From Pseudomonadota bacterium (GTDB lineage: Bacteria; Pseudomonadota; Gammaproteobacteria; Xanthomonadales; Xanthomonadaceae): a stretch of DNA of 9,771 nt. The DNA lies in NCBI GenBank assembly GCA_023423675.1, contig JAFAFD010000118.1, positions 1 through 9,771 of the forward strand, written 5' to 3'. Shown here in pieces: positions 1 through 6,441 of this stretch. A program made the translations under genes and the position numbers. The notes under the pieces were generated by a model. The model had not been told where the DNA came from, ran no database searches, and saw only the letters and a list, made by a program, of their open reading frames with translations. Numbering within the stretch: the stretch's first letter is position 1; every line of letters begins with the position of its first letter.

Positions 1-46
1 TGCTCGACTATCCGATCAAAAACAGTCGAGCAAGCTCGACTCTACC
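1..46 (-). repeat. GTAG-headed REP/SMAG-type stem-loop, possibly paired
   Basis: On the minus strand a GTAG tetranucleotide (45-42) is followed directly by an 8-base stem, AGTCGAGC, then TT, then GCTCGACT (41-24). This is the form of the SMAG elements described in Stenotrophomonas maltophilia, which are GTAG-type REPs served by RAYT transposases. A second copy of the arm, TGCTCGACT, sits at 1-9 and is also complementary to AGTCGAGCA at 24-32. The element may therefore be half of an inverted REP pair cut by the window edge. The stem and head are seen directly; the family name is from knowledge of such repeats. Confidence 0.7.
18..45 (-). terminator. Likely intrinsic terminator of the phosphatase gene (REP-derived)
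   Basis: Read on the minus strand, the REP stem AGTCGAGC/GCTCGACT (41-24) is followed by G and then five T residues (22-18). The hairpin begins about 15 bases after the phosphatase stop codon. The repeat therefore seems to serve as a rho-independent terminator. The T-tract is short, so efficiency is uncertain. Confidence 0.5.
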
Positions 47-59
47 AAGGCCAACGGAG

Positions 60-1184
60 TCAGCCATCCACGCCCGGCACGCCTTCGGCCAACGGCACGC
101 GCGTACCGTCCAGCAGGCCGCGGCTGAGCGTGCCGTTCTCGATGAACAGCAGCTCGCCGTTCTCGCCGTTCTTGATGCTGCTGTCGATGGCGATCACGCG
201 GCCACCATGGAAGGTGCTGACGTGCGGCATCGAGGTGTGGCCGACCACGATGCGCTTCAGGTGCAGCTGGTCGAGCACGGCCTGCACGCCGCTGCTGTCC
301 AGCTGGCCATCGAAATAGCCGCGGTACCAGATCGGGCTGGTCTTGCCGTCGTACAGCGGCGCGGTGGCCGGGTCTGCCTTCACCTCGGCCTTGGGTGTGC
401 CCAGCGAGGCCTGGTAGGCGGCATTGGTGGTGGCCGGGTCCAGTGCCAGCTGCACCGCCTCGGGCGAGATGCCGCCGTGCAGGAACAGGGTGTCACCGAT
501 CTTCAGCAGCACCGGACGGGTGCGCAGCCACTGGCCGATCACCGAATCGCCCGCATACAGCTGCGGGTAGCTGCGGCCCAGCAGCTGGGCGCTGCGCAGG
601 TACTTGGGATTGACGTAGCGCAGGTCGTCGTAGAGCACCATGGTTTCGTGGTTGCCGAGCACGAAATGCACCGCGCCGCCGGCCGCCGCGGCCTGCTGCT
701 GCAGCCCGTACAGCAGCCAGAAGGCCTCGGTCACCTGCGGGCCACGGTCGAACACATCGCCGGCGATCACCAGGGTGTCCTTGCCCAGCGCCCATTGGTC
801 CTGCGCGTCGATCACCTTGTTGGCGCGCAGCAGCCGCACCAGCAGGCCGTACTGGCCGTGGATGTCGGACACCGCAACGATGCGCGGCGTGGCCGGCAGC
901 ACCGACACCGAGGGCGCCACCGGCGGCAGCACGTGCACGCTGTGGGCGTAGCCGCACTGCGGGGTGAAATCGGTGCCTTCGGCAGCGGCCGGGAGGGTGC
1001 GCATCTGCACCTGGTCGCCGCAGATCCACTTCGCCCGCAGCTGGTCGCCGACGCGGAACACGTAGGGACCATCGGCGTCGACATGCTCGGCCGGCGCGGC
1101 CACCTCGCGCGCCTGCAGCGACGGCGCTCCCAGCAGGGCCAGCGGCAGCAGCAGGGCAGGGTGGAGCAGGCGGCGGTGCAGCAT
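60..1184 (-). CDS. Secreted PPP-type metallophosphoesterase (Shewanella-like phosphatase group)
   Basis: A 374-residue calcineurin-like metallophosphatase. All signature motifs of the PPP fold are present: SDIHG (106-110), GDVFDRG (142-148), GNHE (177-180), HGG (236-238) and GHT (315-317). Together these supply the Asp, His and Asn ligands of a two-metal site that hydrolyses phosphomonoesters, possibly phosphoprotein. Residues 1-25 form a signal peptide (MLHRRLL, a hydrophobic core, then SLQA), so it should act in the periplasm or outside. C55 and C77 lie in the N-terminal extension and could form a disulfide. The start at 1184 is chosen because it begins the signal peptide and follows GAGGA with 7 bases spacing; an upstream in-frame ATG at 1286 would translate through the hairpin at 1213-1232 and bury the signal peptide. 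The nearest relatives by motif pattern are bacterial Shewanella-like phosphatases. The natural substrate cannot be read from sequence. It lies downstream of the receptor operon but beyond that operon's terminator. Confidence 0.9.
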   Translation of the reverse strand: MLHRRLLHPALLLPLALLGAPSLQAREVAAPAEHVDADGPYVFRVGDQLRAKWICGDQVQMRTLPAAAEGTDFTPQCGYAHSVHVLPPVAPSVSVLPATPRIVAVSDIHGQYGLLVRLLRANKVIDAQDQWALGKDTLVIAGDVFDRGPQVTEAFWLLYGLQQQAAAAGGAVHFVLGNHETMVLYDDLRYVNPKYLRSAQLLGRSYPQLYAGDSVIGQWLRTRPVLLKIGDTLFLHGGISPEAVQLALDPATTNAAYQASLGTPKAEVKADPATAPLYDGKTSPIWYRGYFDGQLDSSGVQAVLDQLHLKRIVVGHTSMPHVSTFHGGRVIAIDSSIKNGENGELLFIENGTLSRGLLDGTRVPLAEGVPGVDG

Positions 1185-1206
1185 GGTGGGTTCCTCGGCG
1201 GGCAAC

Positions 1207-1232
1207 AAAAAAGGCGGGCCCGAAGGCCCGCC
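1207..1232 (-). terminator. Strong intrinsic terminator of the siderophore operon (UUCG loop)
   Basis: On the minus strand GGCGGGCC, loop TTCG, GGCCCGCC forms a perfect 8-bp stem closed by a C-G pair around a UUCG tetraloop (1232-1213), followed by six T residues (1212-1207). It lies about 90 bases after the receptor stop codon. It is also only 22 bases upstream of the phosphatase ATG, so it forms part of that gene's leader unless the phosphatase has a promoter inside or after the hairpin. Confidence 0.88.
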
Positions 1233-1322
1233 CCTGATGCTACGCCGTTGCCGGCCCCGGCAGCATGCGCCGAAGGTGGGGGGCACTGTGCGGAATCGGG
1301 TGCCCGACGCCGCGCGGCGATA

Positions 1323-3530
1323 TCAGAACTTCGCGCGCAGGTTGAACAGCACGCGGCGCGGTTCGCCCCAGTAGCCCGCGTTGAAGAAGCCGACGTTGCG
1401 GTAATAGACCTTGTCGAACAGGTTGGTGACCGTCACGCCCACGCTCAGGTTGTCGTTGATGCGGTAGCGGCCCATCAGGTCGAACAGCACGTAGCCGCCC
1501 TGGCTCATCCTGCCGATGGCGGTGACCGGGGTGCCGTTGGCATTGAAGCGGCCGGTGGGGATCGGCTGCATCTGGTAGATCTCGCTCTGCACGCTGAAGC
1601 CGCCGCCAACCGTCCACTGGCCGTGGCTGTAGGTGGTGTTGAAGCGCGCCAGGTGCATCGGGCTGGTGCTGGCGAAGCGGCTGCCATCGGGGTTGCTGCT
1701 GTAGCTGTAGGTGTAGCCGCCGGTCATGCTCCAGTGGTCGGTGATCGAGCCGGACACTTCAAATTCGCCGCCTTGGGTGGTGATGCCCTTGCTGGCGATG
1801 TAGGGCGAGCTGCCATCGGGAAGCTCGATGTTGGTGCCTGCGGGATCGGCAACGGCCACGTTGTCCTGCTTCATGTAGAAGCCGTTCAACGAGGTGTACA
1901 GGCGGCCGCCGAAGAATTCACCCTTCAGGCCGTACTCGTAGTTGCCGCCGGTGGTCGGGTCGAGCAGCTGGTTGTTGATGTCGCGGCGCGCGGTGGCCTG
2001 GAACACGTCGGAGTAGCTGACGAAGCCGGTGATGCTGCTGCTGAGGTCATACAGCACGCCCACGTACGGGGTCAGCTCGTGCGCGGTGGTGCGCGCGCTG
2101 CGGCTGGTGAATACACCGTTGACGTCGTAGTTGTCGGTGGTGGTGCGGTAGTCGGAGTAACGCGCACCGGCGATGATCTTCAGCGGGTCGATCGGGTTCA
2201 GGCGCACGGCGGCGTAGTAGCCGGTCTCGCTGGTGTTCACCGTGCTGGACGGAATGCCGTAGTTGTAGGTGGTCGGCTTGCCGATGTTGCCATCCCACTC
2301 GTAGATGCTGGGGAAGGCAGCGACGTTGTACGGGCGCGAGGTGATGCCGGCGCGGATGGTGTCCAGGTCGCGGTCGTAGTGGTTGATGCCCACGACCAGC
2401 TCATGCGATCGGCCGAACAGCTGGAACGGACCGGAGGCGTACAGGTCGAAGGCATCCTCGCGCGTCTCGGACACCGAATACGTATCGGCGATGCGCAGGC
2501 CCAGGCCGGTCACCGCATCGGCCCAGTTGCCGGTGTTGGAGCCGGCCAGCAGCAGCGAGTCGGTGTCGGTGGCGCGGTGGTTGTAGGCCAGTCGGCCGGT
2601 CCAGCCGGCGCCGAGTTGCTGTTCCAGGGTGGCGAAGTAGTTGGTGCTCTCGCGGTTCCATTCGTTCCAGCGTGCCGCGGCGCTGTAGGAACGCGGCATG
2701 TGCGCACGCGTGCCGTCGCGGAAGTACAGCGGCGAGGCGCTCCACGCACCACCATCGGAGCCGGTCTTCAGGTAATCGATGCCGGCGCGCAGGCGGGTGC
2801 TGTCGGTCAGGTCGGCTTCGATGACGCCGTACAGGCTGGGCGACTTGTCATGCTGGAAGCGCACCCAGCTTCCCTTGTCGGTGTAGGCGCCGACGAAGCG
2901 TCCACGCACGCGGCCGCCCTTGCTGAGCGGGCCGGAGACATCCACTTCGGCACGCTTGTAGTCCCACGAACCGGCGCTGAGGCTGGTGCTGGCCTGGAAG
3001 GTCTCGGTCGGGCGCTTGCGCACCATGTTCACCGTGGCCGACGGATTGCCAGAGCCGGTGACCAGGCCGCTGGCGCCGCGCACCACTTCGATGCGTTCGT
3101 AGATGGAGGTATCGCTGAGGATCGAGTTGCCGCCCGCACCGGTGGTGTAGTTGGTGGGGATGCCATCGAACATGAAGTTGTTGATGGCAAAGCCGCGCGC
3201 GTTGAACAGCGTGCGGTTGCTGTCGTAGGACTGGATGGTGACGCCCGGGGTCTGCTGCAGCACCTCGGAAATGGTGATGAGGTTGAAATCCTCGATGCGC
3301 TGGCGGGTGAACACGGTCAGCGACTGCGGGGTTTCGCGCAGGGTCAACGGCAGCTTGGTGGCAGTGTTGGTGCCGTACACCTGGTAGCCCTCGGTGCGCT
3401 GGGTGACCATCACCCGGTCCAGTTCGGTGGTGGTCGGCGCGCTGTCCTGGGCGAAGGCCGGCGCGACGGCGCAGGCGAGCGACAAGGCGAGTGCGTTCCG
3501 GCGCAGGGCGCCAGAGGAAGGCTGATACAT
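1323..3530 (-). CDS. TonB-dependent siderophore receptor
   Basis: A 735-residue outer-membrane receptor that imports a ferric siderophore using TonB energy. Residues 1-27 are a signal peptide ending AFA before QDS. A TonB-box-like stretch LDRVMVT (37-43) follows. The plug domain (about 58-172) shows the family hallmarks LRETPQS (64-70), ARGFAINNFMFDGIP (111-125) and RIEVVRGASGLVTGSG (146-161). The rest forms the beta-barrel, with NLFDKVYY near the end and a terminal Phe as used for barrel assembly. There is no N-terminal STN signalling domain and no adjacent sigma or anti-sigma gene, so it is probably an uptake-only receptor. The start has GAGG 7 bases upstream. It is the last gene of the operon, 21 bases after the DUF3325 gene. 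The class is the TIGR01783-type siderophore receptors (FhuE, FoxA and FpvA relatives); the actual ligand is unknown. Catecholate, hydroxamate or a foreign siderophore are all possible. Confidence 0.93.
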   Translation of the reverse strand: MYQPSSGALRRNALALSLACAVAPAFAQDSAPTTTELDRVMVTQRTEGYQVYGTNTATKLPLTLRETPQSLTVFTRQRIEDFNLITISEVLQQTPGVTIQSYDSNRTLFNARGFAINNFMFDGIPTNYTTGAGGNSILSDTSIYERIEVVRGASGLVTGSGNPSATVNMVRKRPTETFQASTSLSAGSWDYKRAEVDVSGPLSKGGRVRGRFVGAYTDKGSWVRFQHDKSPSLYGVIEADLTDSTRLRAGIDYLKTGSDGGAWSASPLYFRDGTRAHMPRSYSAAARWNEWNRESTNYFATLEQQLGAGWTGRLAYNHRATDTDSLLLAGSNTGNWADAVTGLGLRIADTYSVSETREDAFDLYASGPFQLFGRSHELVVGINHYDRDLDTIRAGITSRPYNVAAFPSIYEWDGNIGKPTTYNYGIPSSTVNTSETGYYAAVRLNPIDPLKIIAGARYSDYRTTTDNYDVNGVFTSRSARTTAHELTPYVGVLYDLSSSITGFVSYSDVFQATARRDINNQLLDPTTGGNYEYGLKGEFFGGRLYTSLNGFYMKQDNVAVADPAGTNIELPDGSSPYIASKGITTQGGEFEVSGSITDHWSMTGGYTYSYSSNPDGSRFASTSPMHLARFNTTYSHGQWTVGGGFSVQSEIYQMQPIPTGRFNANGTPVTAIGRMSQGGYVLFDLMGRYRINDNLSVGVTVTNLFDKVYYRNVGFFNAGYWGEPRRVLFNLRAKF

Positions 3531-3551
3531 GGTGGAACCTCGGTTTCTGGA

Positions 3552-3851
3552 TCAGGAACGGGAAGACGGGCGTGGCGCCGGCTTGGCCGGGCTGCGGAAA
3601 CTGAGCCAGAGCACCATCGCCCCGGCACCGGCGGCGAGCACGCCGCACCAACCAACAAATCCCTGTGCAATGCCCCAGGCGGCGATGCTGGCCAGCAGGC
3701 TGGCGAGCAGCCCCAGCACGCCCAGCACCTGCAGCAGGCGACGGCGCGAGGTGGGCGGCGCATGGCCGGCCACATCGCGGTGATGGCGTTCCATCGCCAT
3801 CGCCAGGCAGGCGAAGGCGGCGGCGGCCAGCAGCAGGGCGAGCACGCTCAT
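3552..3851 (-). CDS. DUF3325 small membrane protein
   Basis: A 99-residue protein with three predicted membrane segments (about 2-20, 38-60 and 64-85) and a polar, Pro/Arg/Ser-rich C-terminal tail. Just after the first helix it carries AMERHHRDV (19-27), resembling the conserved Met/Arg/His motif I associate with DUF3325. Members are typically encoded beside PepSY-TM reductases and TonB receptors in iron-uptake operons and probably assist the reductase in the inner membrane, but no biochemical role is established that I know of. Its ATG overlaps the PepSY stop codon by four bases (ATGA), suggesting translational coupling. GAGG lies 7 bases upstream. A longer in-frame ORF reaching 3944 only reads antiparallel frames of the PepSY C-terminus and is not used. 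Confidence 0.85.
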   Translation of the reverse strand: MSVLALLLAAAAFACLAMAMERHHRDVAGHAPPTSRRRLLQVLGVLGLLASLLASIAAWGIAQGFVGWCGVLAAGAGAMVLWLSFRSPAKPAPRPSSRS

Positions 3852-5434
3852 GCGCCGGCCTCGACAGCGGCGGTGGCGCCGGTGCGTGCGGTGCGCGGCT
3901 TGCGCTGTGCCGGGACGAAACGATGCACCTTGCGTGCGGCCCACAGCAGGCCGGCGCCGATCAGCAGCAGGCCGATATCGATGCCGGCCTTGGCACCATC
4001 ACCGGCAGCAAGCGCAGATACCGCGCCACCGTGCCAAGCGACCAGGTTGTACAGCGGCAGGCCCAGGGCCAGCACGCCGGCCAGCGCCAGCTGCTCGACC
4101 CAGCCGCGACGCGGTGCGCGCAGCATGGCGTGCACCACGCAGGCCGCCCAGGCGTAGAAGAACACTTTCACTTCGGCATCGCTGCGGTTGGCCACGTCCA
4201 GCGGCAGCAGGCGGTTGCCCCAGAGGAAGGCGAGCATCGCCACCGGCAGACCGGTGACGAAGCCGATGTTCAGGCGTTCGACGATGCGGAAGCCAATGTG
4301 CGGACGCGCCGGATCGGGCAGCTGGGTGCGGCGTTTTACCGTCCACAGCACCAGCCCGGTGGCCACCATCAGGGTGCCGGCCACGCCGGACAGGAAGAAC
4401 AGCCAGCGCATGGTGGTGGGCGCGAAGCGCGCTGCATGCAGGCCGATCATGCCGTCGCGGGTGATGACCGCGGCCGAGCGCGGTGCAGCGGCATCCAGCA
4501 GGTTGCCGCGCGCATCGAAGCTGAGCGCGTCGGCGGCACCGGCAATCTGGTCGCCCTGCTGGCGACGCACGCTGATGCGCATCGCCGCATCGGAAGGATG
4601 TTCGATCTGCAGCGAGGCCGCATGACCGCCACCCCATTGCACTTCCGCACGGCGCAGCACCTCGGCCAGCGCCGGCGGCGTCGCGGCCACGCCACTGGCC
4701 TCGGCCTTCTCGGCGCGCGGGAACAGTTCGGCGAAGAACGCATCGCGGCCGCCGGGGTAGTTGGCATCCACCGCCCACGGCATGTACAGCGTCATCAGGG
4801 TGATCAGGCCGGTGTAGGTGATCATCAGATGGAACGGCAGCGACAGCACCGCCAGCGCGTTGTGGCCATCCAGCCAGCTGCGCTGGCCCTTGCCGAGACG
4901 GAAGGTGAAGAAGTCGGTGAAGATCTTCTTGTGGGTGATCACGCCGCTGATCAGGGCGATCAGCATCAGCATCGAACACGCACTGATGAACCAGCGCGCC
5001 CACAGCACCGGCACGTAGTGCAGGTCGAAGTGCAGGCGGTAGAAGAAGTTGCCACCGCGCGTCTCGCGCACCTGCACCGGCTTGCCGTCTGCATCCAGCT
5101 TGGCCTGGTTCGGATTGCGCTGGCCGCGGCGGCGTTCCTTTTCGCCCTGCGGCTGCCAGCTGACCGAGGTCGCGCTGCTGCGTGCGTCGGGCAGTTCGAT
5201 GCTCCAGCGCTGCGCGTCCGGCGCGGTGCGGGCAAGGAACTGCTGGGCCTGGGTGACCGCGGTTGCGCTGCTGGCGGGCAGGCCGATTTCCGGCTGCATC
5301 CAGCGGGTCAGTTCTTCCTTCCAGTACGCGGCAGTGCCGGCGATGAAGATCAGGAACAGCACCCAGCCGACCACCAGGCCCGACCAGGTATGCAGCACCG
5401 ACTGCGATTGGCGGATGCCACCGAGATTGCTCAT
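3848..5434 (-). CDS. PepSY-TM inner-membrane siderophore reductase-like protein
   Basis: A 528-residue integral membrane protein of the PepSY-associated TM family. Hydrophobic segments lie at about 13-37, 148-168, 194-216, 343-367, 389-406, 422-440, 447-467 and 484-502. Large periplasmic stretches fall between the first and second (about 38-147) and between the third and fourth (about 217-342). Histidines at or near helix ends (H15, H135, H139, H168, H191, H202, H333) are candidate haem ligands. In Pseudomonas, FoxB and FpvG of this family act as integral membrane reductases that release iron from siderophores, and FoxB is haem-bound. The same job here is inference from family and operon. The start MSNLGGIRQSQS at 5434 is set by the ATGA overlap with the upstream DUF3649 stop and a GGGGGTG ribosome site. 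A longer in-frame start at 5686 would add out-of-frame DUF3649 coding sequence. The C-terminal tail (502-528) is basic and then Ala-rich. Confidence 0.88.
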   Translation of the reverse strand: MSNLGGIRQSQSVLHTWSGLVVGWVLFLIFIAGTAAYWKEELTRWMQPEIGLPASSATAVTQAQQFLARTAPDAQRWSIELPDARSSATSVSWQPQGEKERRRGQRNPNQAKLDADGKPVQVRETRGGNFFYRLHFDLHYVPVLWARWFISACSMLMLIALISGVITHKKIFTDFFTFRLGKGQRSWLDGHNALAVLSLPFHLMITYTGLITLMTLYMPWAVDANYPGGRDAFFAELFPRAEKAEASGVAATPPALAEVLRRAEVQWGGGHAASLQIEHPSDAAMRISVRRQQGDQIAGAADALSFDARGNLLDAAAPRSAAVITRDGMIGLHAARFAPTTMRWLFFLSGVAGTLMVATGLVLWTVKRRTQLPDPARPHIGFRIVERLNIGFVTGLPVAMLAFLWGNRLLPLDVANRSDAEVKVFFYAWAACVVHAMLRAPRRGWVEQLALAGVLALGLPLYNLVAWHGGAVSALAAGDGAKAGIDIGLLLIGAGLLWAARKVHRFVPAQRKPRTARTGATAAVEAGA

Positions 5435-5766
5435 GCCACACCCCCGCGCAGCAGCCAGGCCAGCAGCGCACTGAGGCCACCGGCAAGCAGCAGGCCCAGC
5501 GTGGCGCGCAGGGTGCTGCGTGCGGCATAGGCCCAGATGGCGGCCAGCGCATAGACCACGAATGCGGCCATGGTGGCGACCAGGGTGGCATCGGCCTTGG
5601 CGCCGGGCAGCAGGCGCGCCAGTGCGGCGGCCCAGCAGGCGGCCACGGCGTACCCGCCCAGCAGGCCGAGCAGGCCACGGGCCCACAGCAGGGCATGGCC
5701 GCTACCGCGCGGCACGCGCTTGGCCGGCGAAGTGCCGCTGGCAGGAGAGGAGGAAGATGCGGCCAT
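5431..5766 (-). CDS. DUF3649 small membrane protein, first gene of the operon
   Basis: A 111-residue protein with a Ser/Pro-rich, then basic N-terminus (1-25) and three hydrophobic segments (about 26-54, 60-82 and 88-106). LLGGYAVAACWAA (35-47) and MAAFVVYALAAIWAYAAR (66-83) fit the DUF3649 family, often labelled a putative iron-uptake accessory protein. It ends in an ATGA overlap with the PepSY gene. The start at 5766 is chosen because it gives the usual short family length. Extending upstream would run through the operator-like element and the long palindrome. No good Shine-Dalgarno sequence is visible, so a very short leader is possible. Function is inferred only from family context. Confidence 0.82.
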   Translation of the reverse strand: MAASSSSPASGTSPAKRVPRGSGHALLWARGLLGLLGGYAVAACWAAALARLLPGAKADATLVATMAAFVVYALAAIWAYAARSTLRATLGLLLAGGLSALLAWLLRGGVA

Positions 5767-5772
5767 GGCCGA

Positions 5773-5817
5773 TGTCAATAGGAATCGTATGCAATTGCGA
5801 GCGAATGCTATTTGACA
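5773..5817 (-). promoter_or_regulatory. Putative Fur-type operator/promoter of the siderophore operon
   Basis: An AT-rich island in otherwise GC-rich DNA, starting 7 bases upstream of the first operon gene. It is symmetric: TGTCAATAG (5773-5781) against CTATTTGACA (5808-5817, one extra T), AATCG (5783-5787) against CGAATG (5802-5807) with an imperfect match, and a perfect GCAATTGC at the centre (5791-5798). A weak -10-like TACGAT lies at 5789-5784 on the minus strand, which would start transcription about 10 bases before the ATG. Repeated AAT/ATT trimers in inverted array and the iron-uptake cargo suggest Fur, but the match to the classical 19-bp Fur consensus is poor. Another dimeric regulator is possible. 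Confidence 0.45.
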
Positions 5818-5835
5818 CCGGTAGCTGTGTCGAGT

Positions 5836-5852
5836 CCCCCATTCGGGGGGGG
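5836..5852. other. C5/G8 hairpin in the intergenic region
   Basis: CCCCC (5836-5840), loop ATTC, then eight G residues (5845-5852). It can form a short GC-only hairpin and is a slippage-prone homopolymer run. It separates the operator-like element from the long palindrome. No function can be assigned. Confidence 0.35.
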
Positions 5853-5860
5853 CGCCCGCC

Positions 5861-5929
5861 AAAAAAAGGGGACGGAGGGGATTAAGTCGTATGTGCACAT
5901 GCGACTTAATCCCCTCCGTCCCCTTTTTT
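5861..5929 (-). terminator. Palindrome acting as terminator of the hxlR-type gene
   Basis: The long stem begins one base beyond the HxlR stop codon (5931-5933) and, on the minus strand, ends in seven T residues (5867-5861). On the plus strand it likewise ends in six T residues (5924-5929), so it could terminate in both directions and insulate the siderophore operon from the regulator gene. Terminator activity is inferred from structure. Confidence 0.6.
5862..5929. repeat. 68-base near-perfect palindrome (dispersed Xanthomonadaceae-type repeat)
   Basis: The arms 5862-5895 and 5896-5929 are complementary over 34 positions with a single mismatch (T5890 against G5901, a wobble pair in RNA). Each arm contains six A or T residues at the outer end, GGGGACGGAGGGG or its complement, ATTAAGTCG and the central ATGTG/CACAT. 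There is no loop at the centre. Because of the symmetry both strands can be read as nearly the same peptide (KKGTEGIKS..., then LNPLRPLF), a string I recall from spurious protein predictions in Xanthomonas and Stenotrophomonas. The palindrome is seen directly; that it is a dispersed family is recollection. Confidence 0.85.
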
Positions 5930-5930
5930 G

Positions 5931-6359
5931 TCAGAGTTTGAGGACGACCGTCTGCTCGGGGGCGATGGCGTGGCCGGCGGCGTCCTGCGGCTGCATGTGG
6001 GGCAGGGCGGCGCCGCTGGTGCGCTCGATCAGGGTGGAATGCGCTTCGCCGGGGGCGAAACGATGCCGTTCGCCCCATTGGCGCAGGGCGACCAGCAGCG
6101 GGAACAGGTCGCGACCGGCGGGCGTCAGCACATAGTCCTGGTAGGCGCTGCCATCGGCCGCTGGCTGCTGCACCAGCAGGCCGGCCTCGACCAGCCGGCG
6201 CAGGCGGTCGCTGAGGATGTTGCGGGCCGCGCCGAGGCTGCGCTGGAAACCACCGAAGCGGGTGATGCCGTCGAAGGCATCGCGGATCACCAGCAGTGCC
6301 CAGCGGTCGCCGAGCACGTCGGCACTGCGGGCCACGGGGCAGGGGCTGTCGGCATGCAT
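5931..6359 (-). CDS. HxlR-family winged-helix transcriptional regulator
   Basis: A 142-residue DNA-binding protein. The HxlR domain spans about 6-97: CPVARSADVLGDRWALLVIRD (beginning at 7) matches the family opening. FGGFQRSLGAARNILSDRL (35-53) is the helix-turn-helix with recognition helix, and YQDYVLTPAGRDL (73-85) is the wing and following helix. C7 is at the conserved N-terminal Cys position used for redox or quinone sensing in relatives such as YodB and HypR, so electrophile sensing is possible but unproven. A 45-residue C-terminal extension follows the domain. The start at 6359 has GGAG 6 bases upstream; an in-frame ATG at 6416 would place the start inside the operator. It diverges from an MFS exporter across 82 bases and probably represses it and itself. 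Confidence 0.9.
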   Translation of the reverse strand: MHADSPCPVARSADVLGDRWALLVIRDAFDGITRFGGFQRSLGAARNILSDRLRRLVEAGLLVQQPAADGSAYQDYVLTPAGRDLFPLLVALRQWGERHRFAPGEAHSTLIERTSGAALPHMQPQDAAGHAIAPEQTVVLKL

Positions 6360-6379
6360 GGCGGGCTCCACCGGGATAT

Positions 6380-6435
6380 CTGGTTGCAGTTTAAAACCAG
6401 TGGCGCTACCGTGCATCCAGTTTCAAAATGCAACC
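6380..6435. promoter_or_regulatory. HxlR operator and divergent promoter region
   Basis: Two 19-base arms, 6382-6400 and 6417-6435, are inverted copies matching at 15 of 19 positions and share GGTTGCA, TTT and AAAC blocks. Within the left arm CTGGTT (6380-6385) and AACCAG (6395-6400) form a perfect dyad spaced by 9 bases. A possible exporter promoter overlaps: TTGCAG (6384-6389), 17 bases, TACCGT (6407-6412), giving a leader of about 20 bases. The layout fits two regulator dimers blocking both genes. Operator identity is inferred from symmetry and position. Confidence 0.6.
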
Positions 6436-6441
6436 ACAAAG

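Noticed and set aside
207..4157. A 1316-codon open frame on the plus strand across the phosphatase, receptor, DUF3325 and PepSY genes.
   Set aside because: It is antisense to well-supported genes, is rich in Ala, Gly, Val, His and Gln with no recognisable domain, and follows from high GC at third positions of the true genes.
3665..5530. A 621-codon plus-strand frame opposite the PepSY and DUF3649 genes.
   Set aside because: Its composition is that of an antisense shadow, and it has no domain motifs or ribosome site.
3999..5696. A 565-codon minus-strand frame overlapping the PepSY and DUF3649 genes in another phase.
   Set aside because: The translation is Arg/Ala/Pro-rich without membrane helices, while the adopted frames give coherent membrane proteins with ATGA junctions.
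5773..5817. The two outward TTGACA hexamers as -35 boxes of divergent promoters.
   Set aside because: Neither is followed at 16-18 bases by a -10-like sequence; one would place it inside the DUF3649 coding region and the other in the C5/G8 hairpin.
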